A DNA stretch of 64,000 nucleotides from Paramyrothecium sp. XJ0827 (GCA_020881915.1 JAJFPB010000007.1:2728001-2792000), one strand, 5' to 3'. Numbered from the stretch's first letter, positions 45,056-56,662 are shown. Notes: a model not told the origin generated them from the letters alone. Translations and numbers: made by a program.

Positions 45056-48000
45056 ATGGCACCACAAGACTCTTTCATAGAAGAGGAGGAGGATGTCTGG
45101 TATGTGCCCTCCACGCGCACGCTAACGCGCTTCTACATTAACCCCCCAGCTGTTTGGGCAGCACCGATCCGTGAACTGACTTAAGAACACATAGTCCCCT
45201 CTGTATTGAAGAGTTTGATCTATCAGATCGAAATTTCCGGCCATGTCCCTGCGGTTATCAGGTACCACGCTCTCCATATCCGAACCCGAAGCTCTATAAT
45301 GTTCCTGACACCAAAAACAGGTCTGCCAATTTTGCTTTAACAATATCAAGAATAATATGAATGGGCTGTGCCCAGCATGTCGACGACCGTATGACGAAAA
45401 GACGATACAGTGGAAGGTGGTCACTTCAGAGGAGTAAGTTGCTCACCACCTCGGTCCCAAACGTCGTACTGATATCGGTCGCAGGGTTGCCGAGTTCCGC
45501 GCCAATATCCAAAAGAACCAAAAGAAGCGCGCGCAAGAGCAACGACAAAAAGAAGTGCAAAAACGGGAAGCCGAGAAGGAAAATCGCAAGAACCTTATCG
45601 GGGTGAGGGTGGTGCAGAAGAATCTTGTCTACATCACTGGTCTAGCACCGACGGTACGGGAGGACGAGCTGCTAAAGACGCTACGGAAACCCGAATTTTT
45701 TGGTCAATATGGCAATATCCAGAAGATCTCGATTAGCAACCGAAAATCTTCGGATGGCCAACACCAATCGCTGGGGATTTACGTCACGTTCGAGAAACCC
45801 GAAGAAGCGACACGTTGCATCCAAGCGGTCCACGGCTCACACAATGGCGATCGAGTTCTGAAGGCCCAACATGGCACAACGAAGTACTGCTCCGCATGGC
45901 TCAAGAATGAAAAGTGCAGCAACCCCGGTTGCATGTTTTTACACGAGCAAGGTGACGAGGAAGACAGCTACACCCGTCAGGATCTGTCATCGATGAATAG
46001 TATCCACACGCAAAGACCGTTGCCTGGCGGCGGCGGGCCATCTCGTGCTGCCTCGCGCCAGCAAGTCTCTCATCCAACGCCACCGCCTTCGTCCCAACCG
46101 ATGGCACGTACCTCAAGCAAGGAAGGTTCCGACAACGGAATGGACGCATCGGCTCTGCCATCGTCTGCAAACTGGGCTAGGAACACACAGCACAGCCGCC
46201 GAGGAAGCCATGCTACAAGTGGTGCAGCATCAAGCCCTGCCATTTCAGCATCAGTTCCGGCAACTGCCGGAACAGGTGAGGTAGAACCAGAATCAACGGA
46301 CGGCTCCACGGACCAAGACGCGACGGCTGAGACATCCAAAGATGTGGAATCACTGGACGCCACTGAGCAGTCCCAAGGCTTGTTAGAATCATCATTGAAG
46401 ACACTCCTTCTGGCTCTGCAAGCTTGCACACTTCCAACTTTCAATGACGATAACTCCGATGAGCTCAATCCACCAATGTTCGACATTCGAGGAGGCGAAA
46501 AGCGCAAGGCTATGCGAGAAGACGAAGAGTCCCGCATAGATGGGGATCAAGACGATCAACCGGAGACTCGCGAACATTCGGAGGGTGAAGTGGAAACAGG
46601 CGGCAGCCTGGCCCTTGGTGGTGAGCCGGAAGAAAGGGAATTGGCTGGAGAAGCCCACGGATTTGACCAGCGTCGGCCGGGTACCCAGCCGCCGATTCAG
46701 AGGAACACAGACGGAACCTTCAGCCCTGCACTTGGCGGCTCGAGCTTCAACGCGAATGCCGCGAATCTTGTTGGTCGTTCCATGACTCCACAACAGCTCT
46801 TTACCTTGAGAGGTCAAAGCGGTTTCAACGAGCAGATGCCGCCCGGCATCTCGGGGCAGAGCAGTATGTTCCAAGGTCAAGGCCACAACCGCCAATCCTC
46901 CAGGTTCAGCTTTGCCAACGACAACCCTAACACTGCGACAAATGTCAAACTGGCTGCCAACCCGCGCATCATGGCCCAGCAGTCTTCCATGATGCCGAAT
47001 ACTTTCCAGACGCAAGGCACGAACCAATACTATGGAACTTCAATGCCCGGGCCCCCTCCAGGGCTCAAGTCCACAGGAACCCCTCCGAACATGTTTGGTC
47101 AAGGGTTTGGAGGATCGGGTTTCGGTGGTGCTCCCAAGGATTCGTCCAATGAACTACTCCAGAGCCTGATCGGCCGCAATCGCGCGGCAAACAGTCAGGC
47201 TCATGATGCAGGAAAGCGTGAGTACATGATTTCTTCTTTTTCCAATCAGTACCCGCCACCCTCTACCTCCACCCCAGCTCCTGCTTCCAATCTCCTGGCA
47301 TCGCTCTACGGTAACCAGCCTGGAGCATTCCAAGACTTCGGTTCGAAGCAGAAGAAGAAGGGGAAGAAGCACAGGCATGCTAACACTTCCTCCTCTGGGG
47401 GGAGTGGCTTAGTAGATCTTGCGGACCCGAGCATCCTGCAAGCACGGATGCAGCAGCACCAGTCGCAGAGCAATGCCGGAGTTGGGCAGGGCTTGTTTGG
47501 TGGTCAGAGCCAAGGTGGGTACAACCCAAATATGATGTATAACGCCGCATATACGAGGTGGTAGACGAGCAAAGGCATAGAACGGGATCACGACCCAACA
47601 GCATGTTTTGTTTTTTTTTCTCCCCTGATTTTATATTCCCTTTTTTCTGTATCATGGAAGGGCGTTATCTGGCATTCCACATCGGAGCAGATAGGCTTCA
47701 TCTCAGGGGGACAAGAACATCTAGCCTGGCAGGCATCTTTACAGGATCAAGGCCGCTCAGGGAGTGGCTGATGGATATGCATCAGGCGTCAAGTCGTCTT
47801 TCGTTGTTGCGTTTTTTGTTTTTTTGGTTGGGGTTGAGATTCGCCTCAGACTTTGTGATCTGTTGACGCTCTCATGCTTCTGTTCTCACAAGGTCAAGTC
47901 CGGCAAGCCATCATCGTCTTCCACACCCCCATCATGTACGTTAACACTTGTCAGGGATGCTCTCACTGAGCGGCATCCTTTGGTCAGAATATAGCATCTT

Positions 48001-50548
48001 ATACTTTATTCTCTCCAACTTTGTCCTTCCCCTCGTTGTCCCCTCCTGTGGAAGACGATGATGGTAGCCGTAGCTTGATCTGCCTCGTTATGTATATAAA
48101 TCTCGTGCCGTAGTTGCGTGTCTCCTTGGTCTCATCCGATACCCGAAAGATTGCTAACATGGGTTTTGACTAGACGATGAGCTACCATCTCTCGACGAAG
48201 CGAGCGATTCGGTTGACGCGTTAGTAGCCGATGAGCCTTCCGACATTATCCCCGGATTCGGCCTCGGCTTAGAGGCCAGGAGCAGTCCATCTATCCCTCC
48301 GGGCTTCTCGGTTCCCCCAGGGCTTTCGACTGCATCCGTTAGGTCCCTGACTCCAACTAATCCTAGGCTTACTCCTGCTGCGTCTGCATCAGCGATAGCA
48401 CCCCCTCCGGGATTGGGCACCGCCGCTGCACCGATGACGCCTGAACAGACACCACGGAAGGCAATGACCTCACAGTCAGAGGCCAAGAAGAATATCAAGG
48501 CGTTGGCAGCTGAGAGTGGCATGGCCAAAGCAGTTGCACAGTCACGACGAGAGCAAGTAAAGGAAATTTCCTTGCAGGATGAGGAGTTCCCGGCACTCGG
48601 ATCGACGAGAGCAACAAAGGAGCACCCTAAGACGCCAGCGGTCCCCAGCGTGGCCACACCAAAAGCGTCACAGATCACCAAGAAGCAAGCCGAGAAAGCA
48701 GCCGAGAGAAAGCTTGAGAAGGCTTCGATAGAGGTAGACGCGGATGTTTTGAGTAAAGCGGCCCGTGGCACTTCGCAGAAGAACATTGCTGTCGACACGC
48801 AGGTAGCAAGGGCTGTCGTCTCTAAGGCTGGTGAGACTTCAAGCAGCACTGAGAAGTCAACGGCAGACTCGACATCAGCATTCCCGCCATTGCCAGCCCC
48901 TTCAACGGCTAGTGTAGCCTCCTCGCCAGCTCCTCGCACAGGGCCAAAGACTCTGCGAGTAGTTGCAACCCCAAAATCAGAGGTTCCGCCTCTTGCCTCT
49001 CCTGCACCTACTGTGGCATCCCTATCACATTCTGTGGCTTCTAGGGCCGTTTCCGCGGCACAGCGGCCTGACACCCCGGCTAGCGAGATGATCAGCGATA
49101 CGGCTTCCTTGATCTCCGCGTCCGTCTCAACTTCTCGCGCTGGATCGCCTCCGCCAAGCAAAGTTGGGTCCTCTGCACTCCGAGCTACAACGAAGAGCCA
49201 GCAGCGCAAGCAACGGAAGGAAGTCTTGAAGCAAGAGACTAAGTTAATGGCAGAACTGGCTAAGCCAGAATTGGAGGAGCACGCACCCGTGATTGGACGA
49301 AAGAAGAAGCAGAAGAAAGAAAAGCCTGCCAAAGCATCCGCGCCCCCCACCCCTATCATCGCCGCCCCTGCTCAGGCTGCACCTCCGAAGAGGGAGCCCG
49401 CGCCTCCCAATCCCTCCGTGGCAGAAAGCCCGAAGAAGAAAGAAATCATTGAGACGCCTTTCGAGAAGCCAGCACAGCAGAAGAAAGCTGGAAAGGGCAA
49501 AGGCAAGGAGAAGTCTGACGAAAAGGAGAAAGAGAAATTTGACCTCCCAAGACCTCCTTCTCCGGAGAGAGAGCCGGCTGCTGCATCTGATGAACAAACG
49601 ACTTCGCGCGAGAAGCCTCAACCTGGGCCAACATCTGTCTTTACAGAAATACGGAAGTCGCTCTGGACCTCCACTATGGATAAACTCTACCTACTCAAGC
49701 CGGTCACCAATAACTCGTCCCGCATTGAGCATGCTCAGAACACTGCCGTGGCAGCCAGAGCAACGCAATGTCGGGACAGCGCCTGCAAGTGCGGAGAGAT
49801 ACAGGAGGACGACCTCGCTGCCCTTCGTGCAGGGAGGCCAGTACGAAAGCAGTTCCATGTTGATGGCAGCCGCATGCTCATCACACCAAACGGTGACTGT
49901 ATTCGAGGCTTGACGCAGGAAGAAGAGGACGCTTTTCTCGACCTGCAGTCTGCCATTGCAACCACCGCCGAGAACCCTGGTGCTTTCGTAGCCCCACGGC
50001 ATCAACCGGGCAGTGGCGCTTTCTCGCTGATCAAAGGTAGAGCCGTGCCCAACGGTCGCCCCAACATCTTCCCTGCTACCGCCCAGCCTCAGTCCCAAGA
50101 CCCGATCGGCAAGCTTCAGCGAGAGGATGCACTGAGCTACATCAATCAGTACGTTCTTCCTCGACTAAACCTCGGAACCACCAATATTGGCTTTCCCAAG
50201 GGAGCAGCATCAACACGGGACCACGCTGCCGCGAGCCTCAACTCGCTTGCCCCTTACTTCTACGGGCCCGATGCTGCGGCCGGAGTGGGCATCTACAGCG
50301 CCGCAGATGGATCCCGGTCCCTACAGGACTTCTCGGCAGCGTCGGGGGCTGCTGCCCACGGCGACGAAGCAGGAAAAGGGAGCGCCGCCGGTGGCTCTGG
50401 CACGGGAGGAGGTATGCCTCTCATGAGCGTCGAGGACGCGGAAGGCGCGCTAGCAGCGGCGAGGCGCGAGACCGAGAAGCTTGAGAAGGGACTCAACTCG
50501 GTGATCAAACGTAACAGGAGGCTTCTCCTCGGCGGCGGCAGCAGCTGA
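45056..50548 (+). CDS. NOT4: CCR4-NOT complex E3 ubiquitin ligase subunit Not4
   Basis: Exons 45056-45099, 45195-45261, 45321-45433, 45485-47514 and 48174-50548, giving 1542 aa for the fully spliced form. Not4 is the ligase subunit of CCR4-NOT and acts in co-translational quality control and mRNA decay. The N-terminal C4C4 RING starts at Cys15 (CPLCIEEFDLSD...PCPCGYQVCQFC...CPACRRPYDE). A coiled coil and an RRM follow (NLVYITGLAP, GIYVTFEKPEEA, from about residue 121), then a CCCH-like segment (YCSAWLKNEKCSNPGCMFLHE). The rest is long and disordered. The last exon holds an EFPALG motif and a conserved-looking block (RKSLWTSTMDKLYLLKPV...CKCGEIQEDDLAALRAGRPVR). If the last intron is kept, translation stops at 47564, giving 767 aa. 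The alternative is that 48174-50548 is a separate gene, but phase and branch point argue against it. Confidence 0.9.
47515..48173 (+). other. Long NOT4 intron with read-through C-terminus
   Basis: 659 nt, against 50-100 nt for the other NOT4 introns. The donor GTGGGT follows CAAG; the acceptor TTGACTAG is preceded by a perfect GCTAAC branch point at 48153-48158. Phase 1 matches on both sides and gives SQ-DDELPSLDEASDSVDA. Unspliced RNA instead adds 16 codons (GYNPNMMYNAAYTRW after the junction Gly) and a stop at 47562-47564, followed by T-rich, UTR-like DNA. Confidence 0.7.
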
Positions 50549-50969
50549 TAGTACCGCCGCACTGTGTCGACTTCCACGCCCCGCGTGCTTGTCGCGAGGA
50601 ACAGTTTGGAAGGGCGTCGTCATGAACAAGCGCTTTTGAAGACACTTTTTCTGTAAGATTATGTACAACATTGTACAAACCGACTCGGACCAGGAACCGA
50701 GTAATCACAGATCTAGATTCCACGTCACACTTGCTTGTCATAGCTTAGACGAGTATACCCTTCATAAAATAGCAATTGTGAGATACCCAAACAAATCACC
50801 AAACAAATCAAATCATCTTGTATATGTCCTCAACTTTCCATAATCGTGAATTGTCTTCGTCACGAACTCCATGCCACGCCGGCTACATGCTGGTCCAATG
50901 TTCCAGGCCCAAAAGAAAAGCTGAAGAAGGAAATAAAGGTGGGGGAGAAATTAACAATGCACGTGGGTA
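50549..50969. other. Convergent intergenic region
   Basis: Tail-to-tail between NOT4 and the K+ channel gene; AT-rich 3' flanks only. Confidence 0.5.
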
Positions 50970-53254
50970 TCAATCTTCTACACCGCTGCCATCCTCCGGT
51001 TCCGCTGGGTAGCCCGGCTTCCTGCTGGCCTCCGTCCGCCGGTGCTTCCTTTCCGCAGCCAGACTCTCCTTCAGCCTCTTTGTCAGACGATCAAGGATCC
51101 ACTCGCTCTCTTCGTGGCCTCCGACGAGGGGGCTGCCGTTGCCGACCCAGGACCACTTGGCGGGCTCTCCATCCACGACATCATCCATTGCGTCCTTCGT
51201 CTTGGGGCCGGGTTTGCGGTGCGTGTCGGGGCTGCGCTCGTCCTCGCCCATGAGCTTGAGGTACCACGCCCACTCGTCGAACGAGTAGATGCGGGGCTTC
51301 TTGTGCCGCAGATGTTTGCTGACCATTTCGATCTCGGCGATCAAGAGGTAGTGATACTCGACACCTGACGGCAGCTCGTCGATAGGGTCACGGTAGTTGG
51401 AGAGCGAGCGCTTCATGTCCCCAGCCTGCTCCTCCTCGCTCTTGTTTGTTATGTTGCCGTTGTATTCTGGCCCCGTCTGTTTGACATTCGACCCCTTCCT
51501 GTAGTGTTTGGACGTGAGCACAGCCTGGCCCCTGGCTGTTTGGATTCGTTCGCGGTACTGTTCCGATGAAGGCGGTACGAAGTCGACATGGTTGGGGAAC
51601 AGAAACCCGCAGGACACCTTGTTGAAGATGTGTTTGACATCGGCCAAGATATCTCCCTCGCCTGGAAGGATGGTTACGTTGCCGAGCCTCAAGGTGGCGT
51701 CTTTGATGAACTTGACCACGGTGTCGCCGGCGTTGGAGATGAGAACGGTCATGGTCGGCAGAGCCAAAAGAGACCAAAAGACGAAGAAGGATTTGCCGGC
51801 ATTCGAGATTGGCGTAAGGTCACCGTACCCGATGGTTGTCAGCGATACGAAGCAGAAATACACCGAGTCGAAGTAACTCCAGAAGGGCTGGTATGGGCTT
51901 TCAGATTTACAGAAGACGTAGGCTCCCAACAGCCAAAGCATCAACCAAGTGCCCGTGGATACTGCCATGGCTATCCACTTCCTGCGAATAGATGCTTGTC
52001 GTTGAATCCTGCGCATTAGGTTGAATTCAGCATTGCGGCGCTCGAACTCGGTGGAGGGAAGGACTCCGTCAGGATCTCGCGAGGATATATCTGTGTCGGC
52101 ATGGATAGGCTCGAGAAGAATGTCCTTTCCTTTGCTCGACATGGTCTTGACGGTCCGTCTGCGTCTTTTCTCCTCCATTCGAGCGTCCATCTGGCGCTTT
52201 CCACGCTCAAGCACTAGGCTCCTAATCGAGCCGATCACGAGACCTAGGCTGATGACACCAATGAGGGCGTACGGCATCAGCAAGGCCTGTCCGAGGCGGC
52301 TGGCAGGGGAGTAATCCCCGAAGCCGACGGTGAAGAGAGTGACATCTGCCCAATAGACGGCGTCGAGATAGCCCCAGCCTTCCACGTGGCTGAAGACGAG
52401 GGCTCCCAGGAGCAGGTACATGAGGAACATGATCGTTTGGAGCATGAGGGTTCTCTGGCTCGCCGTCAGGTTGAAGTCTTTTGGATAATGTCCGGCCATT
52501 GCACCGCTGAAGGTGACAAGCATGAGGGATGCGACGATGAAGTAGAGAATGGCGGCCCATATACCATAGAAGAAAGCCTGGGACCAGATGTAGTTTTCGG
52601 CTGGATCCTTGCCCTCATTAAGGGGTCCAGCGGCGGTGGCACTAAGGCCAATAAGACATACTGCGGAAATGTACCTAAAGGCAGTATTAATTCAGCTTCT
52701 GTTCGGGTTCCTCTTGGTGCTTTGTTCCCTCTTACCAGCCAGCAATGGTGATGGGTTGGGCAATGCTGAAGCGTACACGCCTGGTCATGTTAAGCAATAA
52801 AAAGGCATTTGACACGATGGCGACGACCAGTTGGATGGCATTGACGATTGTGAGCCTTGGCGACAATATTAGCTTGTGAAGACATGATTGTCTGCGAGAA
52901 TATAGACTATCATACCATGGAGGATCCTTGACGTATGTGGCCTGGGAGACATCGCTGCCGGGAGGATATAACTGCCGCCATGGGCGGACCAGGGCACATA
53001 TACTGAAGGCCGATGCGACTGGGCCCAGGGTGCCGGCGATCATGGGAAACGCAGACGAGGCGAACCACCAGCGGCTGGGAGAATCGTGGTGAGTTGCGAG
53101 TTCAGAGGGTGTGCTTTTGCGGGGAGGGGGGAGCATTCACTCACCTAGAGACACGGTGAGCTTCCGTCTGCTCAAACTTGTCCTGGCCTGGCAGCTGGGC
53201 CTCGACGGCGTGCGCATGCTCATCAACATTGTCACCAAGATCTGCGTCGTTCAT
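50970..53254 (-). CDS. TOK1: TOK1-type outward-rectifier potassium channel, eight TM and two pores
   Basis: Four exons: 53254-53145, 53074-52916, 52855-52736 and 52674-50970, giving 697 aa, near yeast TOK1 (691). Fungal TOK channels sit in the plasma membrane and pass K+ outward on depolarisation. Two selectivity filters are visible, VGFGDYSP (P1) and IGYGDLTP (P2), with hydrophobic segments before and after them and four further ones in exons 2-4 (for example FPMIAGTLGPVASAFSICAL, IQLVVAIVSNAFLLLNM), matching the 8-TM, 2-P layout. The C-terminus is a long cytosolic tail rich in charged residues. Introns are 70, 60 and 61 nt; the 60-nt one is open in frame and could be retained, but splicing gives the family-like DPPW-LTIVNAIQ. 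A G-rich tract and a microsatellite lie upstream. Confidence 0.93.
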
Positions 53255-53323
53255 GGTGATAACGGGAGGTGGAGACACCGAGCCCCTGGAAGTGGTGCAA
53301 CTGTTGTGACCGACGCTATCGAT

Positions 53324-53347
53324 GACTTGACTTGACTTGACTTGACT
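53324..53347. repeat. (ACTTG)n microsatellite
   Basis: About five perfect pentanucleotide units, roughly 70 nt upstream of the K+ channel start codon, probably in its 5' UTR or core promoter. Confidence 0.7.
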
Positions 53348-53549
53348 AAGGTTACAAGACGACTGGCCTCACGGCGAACGCAGGTCAGCGGGACGAGGCA
53401 TGGTCATTCTGCGCTGAGGTGGAGGAATCTGTCGGAGGCTAAGAAGAATGCCGTGGTGTATGTATCCCAGCGTCAGCCCCAGGAAATGACCGTATTTCCT
53501 GTTCTAAAGACCCGATCTTCAGACCGCAGCACTAGCTCGCAAGCCGGCT

Positions 53550-53572
53550 GGGTTGGGTGGGTGGGTGGGTGG
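53550..53572 (+). other. G-quadruplex-forming candidate
   Basis: Five GGG tracts are separated by one or two T (GGGTTGGGTGGGTGGGTGGG), which meets the usual G4 rule with very short loops. The G-rich strand is the template strand for the K+ channel gene. Confidence 0.5.
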
Positions 53573-53670
53573 CATGAGATGCAGCAATGACGTCGAGGCC
53601 TCCAAGTCCAGAAGAGTCTCAAGGGAGCCAGCTGGCTGGGGCCGCTAATGACCTGCACCTCCCCCCGGGC

Positions 53671-53746
53671 AAGGTAAGGTAAGGTAGGGTAAGGTACCAA
53701 GGGTACCTACTAGGGTAAGGTAGGCTTGGTAGGGTAAGAAGGTATG
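53671..53746. repeat. Array of AAGGT / GGTAAGG units with GGTACC
   Basis: aaggtaaggtaaggtagggtaaggtacc, then gggtacctac, tagggtaaggtagg and tagggtaag. It is the densest copy of the dispersed family in the window, about 230-310 nt upstream of the hydrolase-like start codon. Confidence 0.7.
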
Positions 53747-53977
53747 CAAGGGGGCCGCTGAAACGGCTGGGCTGCCCTTAGCCAAGCGCCGTCCCGCACC
53801 TAAACCACTACCCTGGACCCGGAACGTGGGTCGTAATCTCAACGGCTATGCCCAAGAGAACCGTAAACAAACAGCATGTGCCTCGACTCAGAATCTTCCC
53901 AACTCCTAGCATCTTACCTTCTGCTCAGTCTAGGGTATCGCTGATATCACTTCTCGGCCTACCAGGCTGAGGGGAAC

Positions 53978-55214
53978 ATGCAAAGGTGCTTCCGAATATG
54001 CCGTGCCACCTTCCAGCTTAAGCCGAGGAGGGCCTTCAGCAGCTATACTCATGAGCAAGTTCAGGTCAGAACTGGTTCTGTCGGGCATGTTTTAATCGAG
54101 TACGGTTACCATCTTCATCATCGCTCAATGATGCACCATTCACTAACACAATGGTAGCTTGTTCAACATTTCTCGACACCCCCCAAACACGCCATTGATC
54201 GTCCATCTCCCCCCTTTCCCCGGTGAGTCGCAGGCAGCCCTGCCGGGTTTCTTGCAGCAATGGCCTGTGGCGAGTATCAGGTACCGCTGGGAACGCTCCG
54301 TGGATGGCTCTTCTGACCAGGACTTTGTCCGGCCACTGTGCTGGCCGACGCCCGTTCACGACGTCTCCTTTGCTTTCGCCTGGCTCGTTGAGAACCTAGC
54401 ACCGGCGGGCAACAGCCGAAGGGACATCTATGTCTATGGATCCCATCTCGGTGCCAGCCTGGCTGCCTCGCTGGGCCTGACAGAGGCGCATACCTATGCT
54501 CCCTTCGGAGTTCGGGGGTTTGTGGTTTACAATGGCATCTACAACTGGACCATGTTCCTACCGGATCACCGCATCAATCAGGCATCCAAGCGAGCTAAAA
54601 GTGCTGTCATGATACCGCAACCACCCGAGGATTCGCATCTCCACAGACTCCAGCAACAGCTACCCTTTTTATTTCAGAGGCCTTCCAACCTCTTTGACCC
54701 CTTCGCGAGCCCGTCTCTCTTCTTCCATGGTCCAGGCGTAGCGGTGCCGAAGGCATTCGGCATCTCAACCTCAGAACTCGCTGAAATTGATGCGCTCGCA
54801 AATTACGGGACGCTTGATGGCAGTATGCCTGTGATGAGCCCTCCCAAGCCTCCGCGGAAATCCTACCTCGTGTTCCCACCACGCAAATCGACGCTCAAGA
54901 TCCCCCGCGCGCTGTTTCTACATGACGCTTCGCCGCCACTCACAGATACCCAGGGTAGGCTGCGCAAGAGGCGATCGAAGCGGGCGGGCAACACGCTTGA
55001 GGCACAGGCCCAGGAGCTTGCGGATCTCATGCGGCGCAGTATAGACAAGGTGGAATTGAAAGAACGTGTAAAATGGGATGACGAGCGGGACAGCTGGGAA
55101 GAGGAGGCACAGCAGCGCGTCCAAGTGATCGAGCTGGGCGAGGAGAAGAGAAGTCCCGCTTTGAGTACAACGGGCGAAGACATTGTATTGAATTGGCTTG
55201 AAAATAGCGAGTAA
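53978..55214 (+). CDS. Alpha/beta-hydrolase-fold protein lacking the nucleophile serine
   Basis: Two exons, 53978-54099 and 54158-55214, giving 392 aa; the intron has a CACTAAC branch point and joins VLI-DLFNISRHPPNTPLIVHL. The pattern of a core strand followed by HLPPFPG (oxyanion-loop position), a helix with CWPTPVHDVSFAFAWLVENL, and then DIYVYGSHLGASLAASLGL matches fungal alpha/beta hydrolases. At the nucleophile elbow the expected GxSxG reads GSHLG, so His occupies the Ser position; the adjacent Ser is one residue early. Activity is therefore doubtful. The N-terminal 35 residues (MQRCFRICRATFQLKPRRAF) look like a mitochondrial presequence. The C-terminal third is charged and probably helical (LMRRSIDKVELKERVKWDDE). 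Confidence 0.75.
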
Positions 55215-55393
55215 ACTAAAATCGGTATAGAATGAAGCCTCAAATCTAAAATCACCTGATGCATTATCATGTCTCATTGTAGCTTCATAGGGTGAGGGAG
55301 TGGACGGCAAGAAAGACAACCATGTTCTGATTGGTGCAGCCGTAAGAATGTAGAATATAATGTTCAATAATTGTGCCTCTTTCATCAGATGAG

Positions 55394-55483
55394 GCCCGGA
55401 TGGTCTAGGGGTATGATTCTTGCTTTGGGAAGGAGTTCCAGCTCAACTGCAAGAGGTCTCGCGTTCGAATCGCGATTCGGGCC
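55394..55483 (+). tRNA. tRNA-Pro (anticodon TGG) with 18-nt intron
   Basis: The acceptor stem GCCCGGA pairs with TTCGGGC, with discriminator C at 55483. The D arm contains TCTAGGGGTATGA. Anticodon stem CTTGC (55419-55423) pairs with GCAAG (55449-55453), with anticodon TGG at 55426-55428. The T arm is TCGCG-TTCGAAT-CGCGA. An intron at about 55430-55447 follows position 37, the canonical place. A T-rich Pol III terminator follows. Confidence 0.92.
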
Positions 55484-55487
55484 TTTC

Positions 55488-55492
55488 TTTTT
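55488..55492 (+). terminator. Pol III terminator (T5)
   Basis: TTTTT starts 5 nt after the tRNA-Pro 3' end, with a second T5 at 55496-55500. Confidence 0.6.
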
Positions 55493-55500
55493 GCGTTTTT

Positions 55501-56522
55501 CACGACTCCCTTGCTGTAAGACGCCAATATTAAGGTAATCAACGGCTAATTTCTGGTTGTTAATTTTTTAATCTGTATCCCTGCTGCTCTATTACTGTCC
55601 TACTTCTCCTTCTCATTTCCATTCATTGGGTCCCTTACACTCCGAAGATAGCCAATGCTCATCATCTGCACTGTCCAGCCCGGCCATGATTATTGCAGCA
55701 CGACACGCTCCCCGTGCTGTATGCGGTATGCTGGGCTGACCCGACTTCGTGCCCCTTCCTACCGTCCGCTGAGCCCCATGCTTAGTGACCTCATTTCGCA
55801 CGGTTACGTCGTCTAACGTTATGGCGCAACGCATGACTGTCCATGCGCTGGCCAGGCGCCACGACGTAATCGCCCATGCATAAGGGTGCCATATGTTTAG
55901 GTCACCGCGTGAGAAGCACGACGAGCTGCGTTCCACGATGCTACGAGGAGATTAAAAAGGAATATACATAAAAACGTCAGTAGGGGGCGGCAGGTGGGCT
56001 TATCGCTCCTCAACGCCCCAAACATTGTGACCGTCGCAACAAAAAGCCGTCGGCCACTCTATCTGCGACCCTACCAAGGCCAGGGCGTCCCACGGCTGAG
56101 TTCGTCCCCACAAACCCCTGCGGAAGCCAAGCAGTTAGCGCGCAAAGTAAGCTTTCTGGCGCGGGCTCGAGTGTTGAGATTAGCGGGGGCACCTTCAGTG
56201 GCTTAGCCCGTTAGAAGTCCCCTGTTGCATCACCGCGGACCTGCAGCTTGTCGCCCTGGGACGAAAATGCTCGACACGCCGCGCTGCGTCTAGAGAGCTG
56301 CCGGGGTCTTCATTGGTCTCCCCGTCCAATGCTAAACAAGGTACCGTGACCGTCTAATCTGTCCCGCCAGTACCTTGCCTTTACTTGAATCCAGCCTTGC
56401 CCAGACCTCCCACCATCTTCTGCTCCCCCTTACCTTATCTACAGCACTTGCTCACACAGCATCTACAACCATTCACTCGATCGGACAAGGCCGTCTGCCT
56501 GCATCTGCCTCACCTCCAGTCT
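55501..56522. other. Intergenic region downstream of tRNA-Pro
   Basis: About 1 kb upstream of the Ala/Pro-rich protein gene. It includes GGTACC/TACCTTGCC copies near 56338-56380 and a pyrimidine-rich stretch at 56385-56500 that fits a promoter and 5' UTR of a highly expressed gene. ORFs here were not accepted. Confidence 0.5.
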
Positions 56523-56662
56523 GTAAGTTGTTCATCGTCAAGCTTCATTATCCGTACCTAGGGGGATTCTGTGGACGACACACCCCCACCCCGCAAGTCC
56601 CGCTGCCCAGCGCATGAACACCTTCATTCATCTTATCGATGTCGGATACTAACGCTCGATAG
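56523..56662 (+). other. 5' UTR intron of the Ala/Pro-rich protein gene
   Basis: A GTAAGT donor at 56523, a perfect TACTAAC branch point at about 56647-56653 and the acceptor TAG at 56660-56662 define a 140-nt intron that ends 32 nt before the start codon. No coding sequence is involved. Confidence 0.65.

Larger units (their letters stand above)
53255..53977. other. Divergent promoter region, K+ channel / hydrolase-like gene
   Basis: 723 bp containing an ACTTG microsatellite (53324-53347), a G-quadruplex candidate (53550-53572) and the GGTAAGG array (53671-53746). No gene was seen. Confidence 0.55.

Noticed and set aside
47894..47935. Possible extra NOT4 exon between 47514 and 48174
   Set aside because: The flanking AAG and GTACG could be splice sites, but the phases do not join with CAA-G upstream and AC-GAT downstream in any frame.
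48154..49359. 401-aa ORF antisense to the last NOT4 exon
   Set aside because: Mirror of the Ala/Lys/Pro-rich NOT4 coding sequence, which is supported by splice phase; no protein character.
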